NCBI RefSeq assembly: GCF_000716785.1
Contig: NZ_JNYY01000014.1
Span: 62,001 to 126,000 of the forward strand
DNA: 64,000 nucleotides
Direction of reading: 5' to 3'
DNA from: Amycolatopsis vancoresmycina
Lineage (GTDB): Bacteria > Actinomycetota > Actinomycetes > Mycobacteriales > Pseudonocardiaceae
This document shows positions 49,120 to 57,844 of the stretch, one piece after another. The position numbers and the translations under genes were made by a program. Position 1 is the stretch's first letter, and each line of letters opens with the position of its first letter. Below the pieces are notes generated by a model that did no database searches, was not told the DNA's origin, and saw only the letters and a program-made list of their open reading frames with translations.

Positions 49120-49161
49120 TTGACTGTGGTGAAAAGTGGGGTACGGTGGTGCCCAGTGGGG
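49120..49161 (+). promoter_or_regulatory. mraZ promoter with four 10-bp-spaced MraZ-type boxes
   Basis: TTGACT (49120-49125) and TACGGT (49142-49147), 16 bases apart, form a plausible promoter. GTGGTG, GTGGGG, GTGGTG and GTGGGG start at 49126, 49136, 49146 and 49156, exactly one helical turn apart. MraZ proteins bind several direct repeats with a GTGGG/TGGG core upstream of their own gene, so this is very likely the autoregulatory MraZ site of the dcw cluster. Confidence 0.75.
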
Positions 49162-49226
49162 CGGAAGGGAAGCCCCGTGGCCGTCCGGGGTGGTTCGCCA
49201 CCGTGGACGGTAGGGAGGTGGAGGCC

Positions 49227-49658
49227 GTGTTCCTCGGCACCCACACCCCGAAGCTGGACGACAAGGGGCGGCTCGCGCTGCCCGCGAAGTTCCGTGACGC
49301 CTTGGCGGGTGGGCTGATGGTCACCAAGGGGCAGGATCACTGCCTCTTCGTCTTCCCTCGCGCCGAATTCGAGCAGATGGCGCGCAAGGTCGCCGAGGCC
49401 CCGTTCACGAACGAGGCGGTTCGGGCCTACCAGCGCTACCTGTTTGCCGGCACGGACGAGCAACGTCCGGACGGCCAGGGGCGCATCACCATCGCGCCCG
49501 AGCTCCGCCGCTACGCGGGGCTCAGCAAGGAGTGCGTGGTGATCGGGGCGATCACCAGGCTGGAGATCTGGGACGCCCAAGCGTGGCAGGCGTACCTGGA
49601 GGAACACGAAGACAGCTACGCGAAGGCTCGAGAGGAAGTACTGCCGGGCGTCTTCTAG
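49227..49658 (+). CDS. mraZ: Transcriptional regulator MraZ
   Basis: A 143-residue protein with two SpoVT/AbrB-like halves. FLGTHTPKLDDKGRLALPAKFRDAL is the first, and LFAGTDEQRPDGQGRITIAPELRRYAGL the second. The D-x-(K/Q)-G-R motif occurs in each half. It binds repeated boxes upstream of its own gene and regulates the division and cell-wall cluster. GTG 49227 follows GGGAGGTGGAGG; an upstream frame opening at 49146 lies in the operator and was not used. Confidence 0.96.
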   Translation: MFLGTHTPKLDDKGRLALPAKFRDALAGGLMVTKGQDHCLFVFPRAEFEQMARKVAEAPFTNEAVRAYQRYLFAGTDEQRPDGQGRITIAPELRRYAGLSKECVVIGAITRLEIWDAQAWQAYLEEHEDSYAKAREEVLPGVF

Positions 49659-49733
49659 GCGTGCGGTCGCGGTGCACCTTCGTCGTCGGGGGACGAAGAG
49701 GTTCGCCGTCCGCGCGAGGAGGGGAAGCCCACC

Positions 49734-49827
49734 CGGATGCCGTGAGGCCTCTGTCCGCTCAACAGCCCTGGTGCACCTTCCCCGGTACCAGGTCCGCAGC
49801 GGGCGGACAGGGACCTGACGGCATCCG
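49734..49827 (+). ncRNA. mraW-type RNA structure in the mraZ-rsmH spacer
   Basis: Three nested stems are readable: CGGATGCCGT (49734-49743) with ACGGCATCCG (49818-49827); CTGTCCGC (49751-49758) with GCGGACAG (49803-49810); and CCTGGT (49767-49772) with ACCAGG (49787-49792). A conserved mraW RNA motif upstream of this gene in actinobacteria has been described, and position plus nested pairing fit it. The identity is inferred from context; no covariance model was run. Confidence 0.7.
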
Positions 49828-49873
49828 CCATATTTCCCCCGGGCCGCCCAGGCGGAGAAAGGGGGAGGGAACG

Positions 49874-50827
49874 ATGACGGCACCCGAGCACGTCCCGGTG
49901 CTGCTCGACCGGATAGTCGAGCTGTTCACTCCCGTGTTCGCCGGCCGCGACGGCGTCCTCGTGGACGCGACGGTCGGCCTCGGCGGGCACTCCGATGCCC
50001 TCCTCGAAGCGTTCCCGCGGCTGCGCCTCGTCGCGCTGGACCGCGACCCGGCCGCGCTCGAGAAGTCCGGGGAACGGCTGGCCCGGCACGGCGACCGCGT
50101 CGACCTCGTGCACACCGTTTACGACGGGCTCCCGGAGGCCCTCGAAGGGCTGCGGATCGCCAAGGCCGACGGCATCCTGTTCGACCTCGGCGTCTCGTCG
50201 ATGCAGCTGGACCGCGCCGAACGCGGGTTCGCCTACGCCAAGGACTCGCCGCTCGACATGCGGATGGACCCGACCACCGGGTTCACCGCCGCCGACGTCC
50301 TCAACACCTACGCGCCGGGCGAGCTCGTCCGCATCCTGCGGGACTACGGCGAGGAACGCTTCGCGCAGCGGATCGTCAAGGCGATCGTGGCCGCGCGGGA
50401 GAAGGAGCCCTTCGCGAACAGCGGGCGGCTGGTCGAGCTGCTCTACGACGCCGTCCCGGCCGCCACCCGCCGCACCGGCGGGCACCCGGCCAAGCGGACG
50501 TTCCAGGCGCTGCGGATCGAGGTCAACGGCGAGCTGGAGGTGCTGCGCCGCGCCATGCCCGCCGCGCTGGGTGCGCTCAAGTTGGGCGGCCGGATCGTCG
50601 TCGAGTCCTACCAGTCCCTGGAGGACCGGCTGGTCAAGCAGGCGCTGGCCGAACTCGCGAAGTCCCGCACCCCGGAAGGCCTCCCGGTGGAACTGCCGGG
50701 CCACGGACCGGAGCTGAAGCTCCTGACGCGCGGCGCCGAGAAGGCCGGCGAAGAGGAGATCGAACGAAACCCGCGGGCCGCCTCGGTGCGGCTGCGGGCC
50801 GCAGAGAGGATCGGAGAGCCGCGATGA
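49874..50827 (+). CDS. rsmH: 16S rRNA (cytosine-1402-N4)-methyltransferase
   Basis: A 317-residue protein. It begins MTAPEHVPVLLDRIVELFTP and DGVLVDATVGLGGHSDALLEAFP (SAM site), followed by FDLGVSSMQLDRAERGFAYAKDSPLDMRMD and RRTGGHPAKRTFQALRIEVNGEL, both RsmH signatures. It methylates C1402 of 16S rRNA. ATG 49874 follows GGGGGAGGGAACG. Its stop overlaps the FtsL-like start by 4 bases (ATGA). Confidence 0.97.
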   Translation: MTAPEHVPVLLDRIVELFTPVFAGRDGVLVDATVGLGGHSDALLEAFPRLRLVALDRDPAALEKSGERLARHGDRVDLVHTVYDGLPEALEGLRIAKADGILFDLGVSSMQLDRAERGFAYAKDSPLDMRMDPTTGFTAADVLNTYAPGELVRILRDYGEERFAQRIVKAIVAAREKEPFANSGRLVELLYDAVPAATRRTGGHPAKRTFQALRIEVNGELEVLRRAMPAALGALKLGGRIVVESYQSLEDRLVKQALAELAKSRTPEGLPVELPGHGPELKLLTRGAEKAGEEEIERNPRAASVRLRAAERIGEPR

Positions 50828-51540
50828 CCGCTCCCGCGAAGTCCCGCCGCCGGGCCGCGCCGGCGACGCGGGGCCGCAGCGACGCCGCCCGCACCTCGAC
50901 GACCGTCGAGCCGGACCCGAAGGCGCCCGAACCCGGCCGCCGGGCGTCCCGTGGCCGCACCTCCGCGGCCGAGCGCGCCTACGCGCGCCGCGCCCAGCGC
51001 GCCGACCTGCTGAAGGACCGCGAGCCGCGTCCGCAGCAGCCGAAGCCCGAAGCCGCCGAGCCGAAGCCGAAGCTCAAGCTCCGGTTGCTGCTGCCCAAGT
51101 CGCGGGCGTCGTTCGTGCTGATGATGATGGCGCTGCTGGCCGCCGGGGTGGCGACCACGCTGTGGCTGACCACGCAGGCGATCGCCGACTCCTACCGGCT
51201 CGAGCAGCTGCGCACGGCCAACGCGAACCTGGCCGAGCAGAAGGAACAGCTGCAGCGCGACGTCGCGAAGGCCGAGTCGCCCGCTTCGCTGGCCCCCGCG
51301 GCCCAGCAGCTGGGCATGGTGCCCGGCGGCGACCCGGCGCGCATCGTCGTCGGCCCGGACGGCCGGACGTCGCTCGTCGGCGAGCCCAAGAAGGCCCAGG
51401 CGGACACGCCGGTGGTGCCGGCCGCGCCGCCCGCCGCGCCCGCCGCCGGCACGCAGTCCCAGCAGGGCGCGCCGATCGAGGGCGACCAGCCCGCCGTGCC
51501 CGCCGAAGAGCCGCCCGCGCAGCCGGGGGGCGGCCAGTGA
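50824..51540 (+). CDS. ftsL: FtsL-like septum protein
   Basis: A 238-residue single-pass protein. A basic/Pro-rich cytoplasmic part of about 95 residues is followed by a transmembrane segment at about 98-118 (FVLMMMALLAAGVATTLWLTT) and a coiled-coil (SYRLEQLRTANANLAEQKEQLQRDV). Then comes an outer tail rich in Ala/Pro/Gln. FtsL/DivIC proteins help recruit FtsW and FtsI to the septum. It is longer than E. coli FtsL, as is usual in actinobacteria. Overlaps with rsmH and with the next gene suggest translational coupling. Confidence 0.85.
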   Translation: MTAPAKSRRRAAPATRGRSDAARTSTTVEPDPKAPEPGRRASRGRTSAAERAYARRAQRADLLKDREPRPQQPKPEAAEPKPKLKLRLLLPKSRASFVLMMMALLAAGVATTLWLTTQAIADSYRLEQLRTANANLAEQKEQLQRDVAKAESPASLAPAAQQLGMVPGGDPARIVVGPDGRTSLVGEPKKAQADTPVVPAAPPAAPAAGTQSQQGAPIEGDQPAVPAEEPPAQPGGGQ

Positions 51541-53465
51541 TGGCCTCGGGTCGCAGCCAGGTCCGGGCGCGCGCCGCCGGCAGCGCCCGCCGGACGTACG
51601 CCGCCGGGACGCGCAGCGCCGCCGCGCGCCGCGGCAACGGCGGGCACCGCAGCCGGTTCTCCGCCGTGCGGCTGCTGCTGGTCGCCGTGCTGCTCGTGGC
51701 CGGCGTGAAACTGGTGCAGGTGCAGTGGTTCGACGCCGCGGCGCTGTCGGCCGCGGCCGAGCGGCAGCGCGCCCAGACCATCGACATCCCCGCCCAGCGC
51801 GGGTCCATTGTGGACCGCAACGGCGCCAAGCTGGCGTTCAGCGTCGAGGTGCGGACGCTTTCGGTGAACCTCAAGGCCCTGCACAAGAGCATGGACGACT
51901 TCGCCGCGAAGAACCCCGGTACGGCCAAGACGTTCGACTCCGAAACCGCCGGCGCCGCCAAGTACATCGCGGGCAAGCTGCCGAACGTGATCACCGAGCA
52001 GCAGCTGCTCGACCTGTTCCACAAGCAGGCGTCCTTCACCTACCTGGTGAACAACGTCGAGCCGTCGATCGCCGCCGACATCGTCAAGCACTACGCGTGG
52101 ATCGGCGTCGAGAAGCGCGCGCTGCGCGAGTACCCCGGCGGCAACCTCGCGGCGAACATCGTCGGCGCGGCGAACTGGCGCTCGGACGACCCGGACGTCT
52201 CCAAGCACAACCTGCACGGCCTCGTCGGGCTGGAGCTCATCCGCGACAACGACCTCGCCGGCACCCCGGGCCGGATGCTGGTCAACACGAAGAACGGCAG
52301 CGACAACGTCGTCATCCCGGGCACCGAGCGCGACATCCAGGCCGCCGTCCCGGGTTCGGACCTCGAGCTCACGATCGACTCCGACCTGCAGTACGAGGTG
52401 CAGCGCCAGCTATCGGACTACGTGCGGAACTCCCACGCCAAGGGCGGCCAGGCCGTCGTGCTGGACGCCAAGACCGGCGAGGTCTACGCGCTGGCCAACG
52501 ACACCACGTTCGACCCCAACGACCAGAGCACCTGGACCACCGAGGACCTCAGCAACCCGGCCGTCACCACGCCGTTCGAACCCGGGTCGGTCAACAAGCT
52601 GGTGACCGCCACCGGGGCGATCGAATACGGCGTCGCGACGCCGGAGTCGACCGTCGAGGTGCCCGGCGCCCTGCAGGTGGCCGACAAGACGGTGCACGAC
52701 GCCTGGACGCACGGCACGCAGACGTTCACCACCACCGGCATCTTCGCCAAGTCGTCCAACATCGGCACCCTGCTGCTGGCGCGAAAGATCGGCGAGGAAC
52801 GGTACGCGAACCTGCTGAAGCTGTTCGGCCTCGGCCAGCGCACCGGCGTCGGCCTGCCCGGTGAGAGCGCGGGTTCCGTGCCCGCGCGCAGCCAGTGGTC
52901 GGCGACCACCTTCGGCAACCTGCCGATCGGGCAGGGCCTCTCGATGACCATCCTGCAGATGGCCGGGATGTACCAGGCGATCGCCAACGACGGCCTGCGC
53001 GTCGAACCCCGGATCGTCAAGGCCAAGGTCAACCCGGACGGCACGACCGTGCCCGAGCCGGCCCCGAAGGCGGTCCAGGTGGTCGGCCCGCAGACCGCCA
53101 AGACGGTGCGCGACATGATGCGCGCGGTCGCCCAGAACGGGAAGGGCCTGCAGAAGGGCACCGCCCCGACGGCGGCGGTCGAGGGCTACCAGATCTCCGG
53201 GAAGACCGGCACCGGCCAGCAGGTCGACCCGCGGACGAAGGCATACAGCGACCACCTGTACAACATCACCTTCGCGGGCATCCTGCCCGCCGACCACCCG
53301 CGGTTCGTGGTGGGCATCCGGCTGGACGCCCCCGACACGACGCTGCCGGTGGGGCACTCCGCGGCGCCGCTGTTCCACACGATCGCGTCGTACCTGACGC
53401 AGCGGTACCAGATCCCGTTGTCGGACGGGCCCTCGCCGGAGGTCCCGCTCATCATCGCCCCGTAA
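51540..53465 (+). CDS. ftsI: Septal penicillin-binding protein (FtsI/PbpB)
   Basis: A 641-residue transpeptidase. A basic N-terminus and a transmembrane segment at about 42-60 (FSAVRLLLVAVLLVAGVKLV) precede the dimerisation domain (DIPAQRGSIVDRNGAKLAFS). The active-site serine is in EPGSVNKL near residue 348, with SSN and SGKTGTGQQ near 554 completing the S-x-x-K, S-x-N, K-T-G motifs. It cross-links septal peptidoglycan. ATG 51540 shares the last A of the previous stop (TGATG). A strong palindrome follows the stop. Confidence 0.96.
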   Translation: MASGRSQVRARAAGSARRTYAAGTRSAAARRGNGGHRSRFSAVRLLLVAVLLVAGVKLVQVQWFDAAALSAAAERQRAQTIDIPAQRGSIVDRNGAKLAFSVEVRTLSVNLKALHKSMDDFAAKNPGTAKTFDSETAGAAKYIAGKLPNVITEQQLLDLFHKQASFTYLVNNVEPSIAADIVKHYAWIGVEKRALREYPGGNLAANIVGAANWRSDDPDVSKHNLHGLVGLELIRDNDLAGTPGRMLVNTKNGSDNVVIPGTERDIQAAVPGSDLELTIDSDLQYEVQRQLSDYVRNSHAKGGQAVVLDAKTGEVYALANDTTFDPNDQSTWTTEDLSNPAVTTPFEPGSVNKLVTATGAIEYGVATPESTVEVPGALQVADKTVHDAWTHGTQTFTTTGIFAKSSNIGTLLLARKIGEERYANLLKLFGLGQRTGVGLPGESAGSVPARSQWSATTFGNLPIGQGLSMTILQMAGMYQAIANDGLRVEPRIVKAKVNPDGTTVPEPAPKAVQVVGPQTAKTVRDMMRAVAQNGKGLQKGTAPTAAVEGYQISGKTGTGQQVDPRTKAYSDHLYNITFAGILPADHPRFVVGIRLDAPDTTLPVGHSAAPLFHTIASYLTQRYQIPLSDGPSPEVPLIIAP

Positions 53466-53471
53466 CCCTCG

Positions 53472-53533
53472 CGCGGCCGGTCGTGAGTGGTAAGGCGAGT
53501 TCTAACTCGCCTTACCACTCACGACCGGCCGCG
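53472..53533 (+). terminator. 30-bp perfect hairpin after ftsI
   Basis: The left arm (53472-53501, beginning CGCGGCCGGTCGTGAGTGG) pairs perfectly with the right arm (53504-53533) with only two bases between them. The core shares the TCGTGAGTG outer arm with the palindrome at 27260-27303. It is likely to end the mraZ-ftsI transcript and separate it from the murE operon. Confidence 0.8.
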
Positions 53534-53677
53534 GCAGAGTGTCCACATGAGCTGGCTGCGGGGAAAGTGTTGCGGGGCAACAAGGAGCGGGTGGGGGCCT
53601 AGCACATGTGCCTCAGCCGCGCGCAATCGCCGTACCGCGTGCGGGGGGCCGGAACGGGCGCCGGTAGCCTCTTGGCC

Positions 53678-55264
53678 GTGTCCGTGTCCTCGTCCAGTTC
53701 CCAGGTGCCGGAAAGCCCGGTGAAAGCGGTCCCCGCGCCGCCCCGCCCGGCGCGCATCGACCCGGTCCCGCTGGCGACGCTGCTCGCCAGGGCGGACGCT
53801 CGCCTGATCGCGGAGAGCCCCGACGCGGCCGAGCTCACCGTCACCGGGACCACGCTGCGCGCGCAGCACGTGCTGCCCGGCGACCTCTTCGCCGCCCTCC
53901 CGGGCGCCCGCGCCCACGGCGCCGACTTCAGCGACCAGGCCGTCGCCGCCGGGGCCGTCGCGGTGCTCACCGACGCCGCCGGCGCCGAGCGGCCCGCCCT
54001 GCGCGACGCCGGCGTCCCGATCCTGGTGCACGCCGACCCGCGCGCCGCCCTCGGCGAGATCGCCGCCTGGATCTACGGCGAGCCGTCCCTCAGGCTGGCC
54101 GTCCTCGGTGTCACCGGCACCTCCGGCAAGACCACGACGTCCTATCTGGTCGACGCCGGCCTGCAGGCCGCGGGCCTGACCACCGGCCTGATCGGCACGG
54201 TCGAGACCCGGATCGCGGGCGAACGCCTGGTCAGCGGCTTCACCACGCCGGAGGCGCCGGACCTGCAGGCGCTGCTCGCGGTGATGCTCGAACGCGGCGT
54301 CACGCACGTGCCGATGGAGGTCTCCAGCCACGCGCTCGCGCTGGGCCGGGTCAACGGCACCCGGTTCGCGGTCGGCGCGTTCACCAACCTCTCCCAGGAC
54401 CACCTGGACTTCCACAAGGACATGCAGGAGTACTTCGCCGCGAAGTCGCTGCTGTTCGACGGCCGCTCGACGCACGAGGTCGTCGTGGTCGACAGTGCGT
54501 GGGGCCAGGCGCTGCTCACGCCGCAGACGATCACCGTGACCACGGACCCGGGCACCGACGCCGCGTGGAAGGCCACCGACCTGCAGGCCACCCCGCACGG
54601 CGAGCAGACGTTCACCCTGCACGGCCCGGGCGGCGTCAGCGCACCCGCCCGGATCCCGCTGCCCGGCGAGTTCAACGTGGCCAATGCCGTGCTCGCGGCG
54701 GCCATCCTCAGCACCGCTGGCGTGTCCCTGGAGCACATCGTCACCGGGCTCGCCGAGGTGCAGGTGCCGGGCCGGATGGAGCGCGTGTACGTCGGCCAGG
54801 AGTTCACCGCCGTCGTCGACTACGCCCACAAGCCGGCCGCGGTCGCCCAGGGCCTGGACGCGCTGCGGGCCCGCACCGAAGGCCGGATCATCACCGTGCT
54901 CGGCTGCGGCGGCGACCGCGACACCGCCAAGCGCCCGATGATGGGCGAGGCGGCGGCCCGCCGCAGCGACGTCCTGATCGTCACCGACGACAACCCGCGC
55001 TCCGAGGACCCGGCGGCGATCCGCGCCGCCATGCTCGCCGGCGCCCGCGCGGTCGGCCCCGCCGAGGGCGGCGAGGTCGTCGAGATCGGCGACCGCCGCG
55101 AGGCCATCGCGCGCGCCGTCGCGCTGGCCGAGCCGGGCGACATCGTCTTCGTCGCCGGCAAGGGGCACGAATCCGGCCAGGAGGCCGGTGGTGTCGTGCA
55201 CCCGTTCTCCGACCGCGACGAGCTGGCCGCGGCCATCCGCAACAAACTCGAGGTGAGTGTGTGA
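53678..55264 (+). CDS. murE: UDP-MurNAc-L-Ala-D-Glu:meso-diaminopimelate ligase
   Basis: A 528-residue Mur ligase. GVTGTSGKTTTSYLVDAGLQ near residue 146 is the ATP loop. DNPRSEDPAAI near 437 is the meso-DAP-specificity motif (DNPR), so this ligase adds meso-DAP. GHESGQEAGGV is near the end. GTG 53678 is chosen as the start; a -10-like TAGCCT lies 7 bases before it, suggesting a leaderless message and a new operon after the ftsI terminator. An open frame continues upstream to 53606. Confidence 0.95.
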   Translation: MSVSSSSSQVPESPVKAVPAPPRPARIDPVPLATLLARADARLIAESPDAAELTVTGTTLRAQHVLPGDLFAALPGARAHGADFSDQAVAAGAVAVLTDAAGAERPALRDAGVPILVHADPRAALGEIAAWIYGEPSLRLAVLGVTGTSGKTTTSYLVDAGLQAAGLTTGLIGTVETRIAGERLVSGFTTPEAPDLQALLAVMLERGVTHVPMEVSSHALALGRVNGTRFAVGAFTNLSQDHLDFHKDMQEYFAAKSLLFDGRSTHEVVVVDSAWGQALLTPQTITVTTDPGTDAAWKATDLQATPHGEQTFTLHGPGGVSAPARIPLPGEFNVANAVLAAAILSTAGVSLEHIVTGLAEVQVPGRMERVYVGQEFTAVVDYAHKPAAVAQGLDALRARTEGRIITVLGCGGDRDTAKRPMMGEAAARRSDVLIVTDDNPRSEDPAAIRAAMLAGARAVGPAEGGEVVEIGDRREAIARAVALAEPGDIVFVAGKGHESGQEAGGVVHPFSDRDELAAAIRNKLEVSV

Positions 55265-56763
55265 TCGTGCTCAGCCTGGCCGAGATCGCCGACGTCGTCG
55301 GCGGCCGGCTGCACCGCGCCGACCCGGGCGTGCAGGTGACCGGCACCGTGGAGTTCGACACCCGGAAGCTCACGCCCGGCGGCCTGTTCGCCGCGCTGCC
55401 GGGGGAAAAGGTCGACGGCCACGACTTCGCCGCGCAGGCCGTCGAGGCCGGCGCGGTGGCCGTGCTGGCCGCCCGTGAGGTCGATGCGCCCGCGATCGTG
55501 GTCCCGCCGCTGCCCGCGGGCGAGGCCCACGAGCGGTCGGTCGCGCTGACCGGCGACAAGGACGGCTCCGGCGCCGCCGTGCTGGCCGCGCTGGCCAAGC
55601 TCGCCCGGTTCGTCGTGCAGCGCCTGGCCGAGGGCAACCTGACCGTCGTGGGCGTCACCGGCTCCTCCGGCAAGACGTCGACGAAGGACCTGATCGCGCA
55701 GCTGCTGGAGCCGCTGGGCCCGACGGTCGCGCCGCCGGGGTCGTTCAACAACGAGCTGGGCCACCCCTGGACGGCGTTGCGTGCCGACGCCGAGACCCGC
55801 CACCTGGTGCTGGAGCTGTCCGCGCGCGGGCCCGGGCACATCGCCCACCTCGCCGAGATCGCCCCGCCGCGGATCGGCGCGGTGCTCAACGTCGGCAGCG
55901 CGCACGTCGGCGAGTTCGGCTCCCGCGAGGGCATCGCGAAGACCAAGGGTGAGCTGGTCGAGGCCCTGCCCGAGGACGGCGTCGCGGTGCTCAACCTCGA
56001 CGACCCGCTGGTCGCGGCCATGGCGAGCCGCACGAAGGCCCGCGTGGTGTTCTTCGGCGAAAGCGCGTCCGCGCAGGTCCGGGCCGAGCACATCACCCTC
56101 GACGACCAGGCCCGCGCGGCCTTCCGGCTGGTCACCCCGGCCGGCGAGGCCGACGTGCGGCTGCCGCTGCACGGCGAGCACCACGTCAGCAACGCCCTCG
56201 CCGCTGCCGCGATCGCCCTGGAGCTGGGATCCACCCCGGCCGAGGTCGCCGCGCGGCTGTCGGCCGTCGAGCGGCGCTCGGCGCGGCGGATGGAGGTCGT
56301 CACCCGCGAAGACGGCGTCACGATCCTCAACGACTCCTTCAACGCCAACCCGGAGTCGATGCGGGCCGGCCTCAAGGCCCTCGCGGCGATGACCCGGGAC
56401 ACCGGGCGCCGGTCCTGGGCCGTCCTCGGCGTGATGGGCGAGCTGGGCGCGGACTCGGTCACCGCCCACGACGAGATCGGCAGGCTCGTCGTCCGGCTCA
56501 ACATCGCGAAGCTCGTCGTGATCGGGCCCGAGGCGGCGGCGATGCACCAGGGCGCGTTCCAGGAGGGCTCCTGGGGCGAGGAGTCGGCTCTGGTACCCGA
56601 CGTCGAGGCCGCGATCGCCCTGCTGCATGATCAGCTGCGCCCCGGGGACGTGGTGCTGGTCAAGGCCTCCAAGGCCGCCGGTCTCTGGCGGGTCGCCGAG
56701 GCCCTCCTCGAACCCCGGGAAACCGACAACTCCGAGAATCGCTCGAACGGTGGTGACGCGTGA
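55261..56763 (+). CDS. murF: UDP-MurNAc-tripeptide:D-Ala-D-Ala ligase
   Basis: A 500-residue Mur ligase. VVGVTGSSGKTSTKDLIAQLL near 133 is the ATP loop. The remaining motifs include NNELGHPWT, LELSARGPGHI, LNVGSAHVGEFGS and ILNDSFNANPESMRAGL, all typical of MurF. It adds D-alanyl-D-alanine to the precursor. GTG 55261 overlaps the murE stop by 4 bases (GTGA). Confidence 0.96.
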   Translation: MIVLSLAEIADVVGGRLHRADPGVQVTGTVEFDTRKLTPGGLFAALPGEKVDGHDFAAQAVEAGAVAVLAAREVDAPAIVVPPLPAGEAHERSVALTGDKDGSGAAVLAALAKLARFVVQRLAEGNLTVVGVTGSSGKTSTKDLIAQLLEPLGPTVAPPGSFNNELGHPWTALRADAETRHLVLELSARGPGHIAHLAEIAPPRIGAVLNVGSAHVGEFGSREGIAKTKGELVEALPEDGVAVLNLDDPLVAAMASRTKARVVFFGESASAQVRAEHITLDDQARAAFRLVTPAGEADVRLPLHGEHHVSNALAAAAIALELGSTPAEVAARLSAVERRSARRMEVVTREDGVTILNDSFNANPESMRAGLKALAAMTRDTGRRSWAVLGVMGELGADSVTAHDEIGRLVVRLNIAKLVVIGPEAAAMHQGAFQEGSWGEESALVPDVEAAIALLHDQLRPGDVVLVKASKAAGLWRVAEALLEPRETDNSENRSNGGDA

Positions 56764-57842
56764 TCAGCATCCTGATCGCGGCCGCGGCGGGCCTGCTGAT
56801 CTCCATCCTGCTCACGCCCTACCTGATCCGGGTCTTCTCCCGGCAGGGCTTCGGCCAGGAGATCCGCGAGGAAGGCCCCCAGGGACACAAGTCCAAGCGC
56901 GGTACCCCGACCATGGGCGGGGTCGCGATCATCATCGCGATGGTCGTCGGGTACTTCGCCGCGCACCTGATCAACTGGATGTTCAACTCCCGCAGCGGCG
57001 CGCCGACGGCGTCGGGGCTGCTCGTCCTGATGCTCGCGGTCGGCCTGGGGATCGTCGGGTTCCTCGACGACTTCATCAAGATCCGCAAGCAGCGCAACCT
57101 GGGGCTGAACAAGACCGCGAAGCTGGTCGGCCAGCTGGTGGTCACGGTCGCGTTCGCGGTGCTGGTGCTGAACTTCCCGAACGAGCACGGCATCACGCCG
57201 GCGTCGGAGAGCCTCTCCTACGTGCGCGACCTCGCGCTGATCACCTTCCCGTCGGTGATCTTCGTGATCTTCTGCTACATCGTCATCTCCGGCTGGTCGA
57301 ACGCGGTGAACTTCACCGACGGCCTCGACGGCCTGGCCGGTGGCGCGGCGGCGATGGTGCTGGCCACCTACGTGGTCATCTCGTTCTGGCAGGAGCGGCT
57401 GTCCTGCGCCAACGGCCCGGCCCCCGCCTGCTACGACGTCCGCGACCCGCTGGACCTGGCCGTGGTCGCCGCCGCGGCGACCGGCGCCTGCGTCGGGTTC
57501 CTCTGGTGGAACGCGGCCCCGGCGAAGATCTTCATGGGCGACACCGGCTCGCTTGCCCTCGGCGGCCTGGTCGCCGGGCTCTCCATGACCACCCGCACCG
57601 AGCTGCTCGCCATCGTCATCGGCGGCCTGTTCATGGTCGAGATGATTTCGGTGGTCGCGCAGATCGCGGTGTTCCGGACGACCCGGCGACGGCTGTTCCG
57701 GATGGCGCCGTTCCACCACCACTTCGAGCTCGCCGGCTGGGCCGAAACCACGGTGATCATCCGGTTCTGGCTGCTCTCGGCGATCTGCTGCATGTTCGGG
57801 CTCGGCCTGTTCTACAGCGAGCAGCTGGGCCTCGGCGGCTGA
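56760..57842 (+). CDS. mraY: Phospho-MurNAc-pentapeptide translocase
   Basis: A 360-residue, ten-helix enzyme. GPQGHKSKRGTPTMGGVAII, LGIVGFLDDFIKIRK, WSNAVNFTDGLDGLAGG and KIFMGDTGSLALGG carry the conserved aspartates, and RTTRRRLFRMAPFHHHFELAGW is the MraY C-terminal loop. It transfers phospho-MurNAc-pentapeptide to undecaprenyl phosphate to give lipid I. GTG 56760 overlaps the murF stop by 4 bases. Confidence 0.97.
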   Translation: MISILIAAAAGLLISILLTPYLIRVFSRQGFGQEIREEGPQGHKSKRGTPTMGGVAIIIAMVVGYFAAHLINWMFNSRSGAPTASGLLVLMLAVGLGIVGFLDDFIKIRKQRNLGLNKTAKLVGQLVVTVAFAVLVLNFPNEHGITPASESLSYVRDLALITFPSVIFVIFCYIVISGWSNAVNFTDGLDGLAGGAAAMVLATYVVISFWQERLSCANGPAPACYDVRDPLDLAVVAAAATGACVGFLWWNAAPAKIFMGDTGSLALGGLVAGLSMTTRTELLAIVIGGLFMVEMISVVAQIAVFRTTRRRLFRMAPFHHHFELAGWAETTVIIRFWLLSAICCMFGLGLFYSEQLGLGG

Positions 57843-57844
57843 TC

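Noticed and set aside
48782..49327. 181-codon minus-strand ORF across the CCCAC array and mraZ
   Set aside because: The Gly/Pro/Val-rich translation follows only from the 22-bp repeat, which is out of register with codons, and it runs under mraZ.
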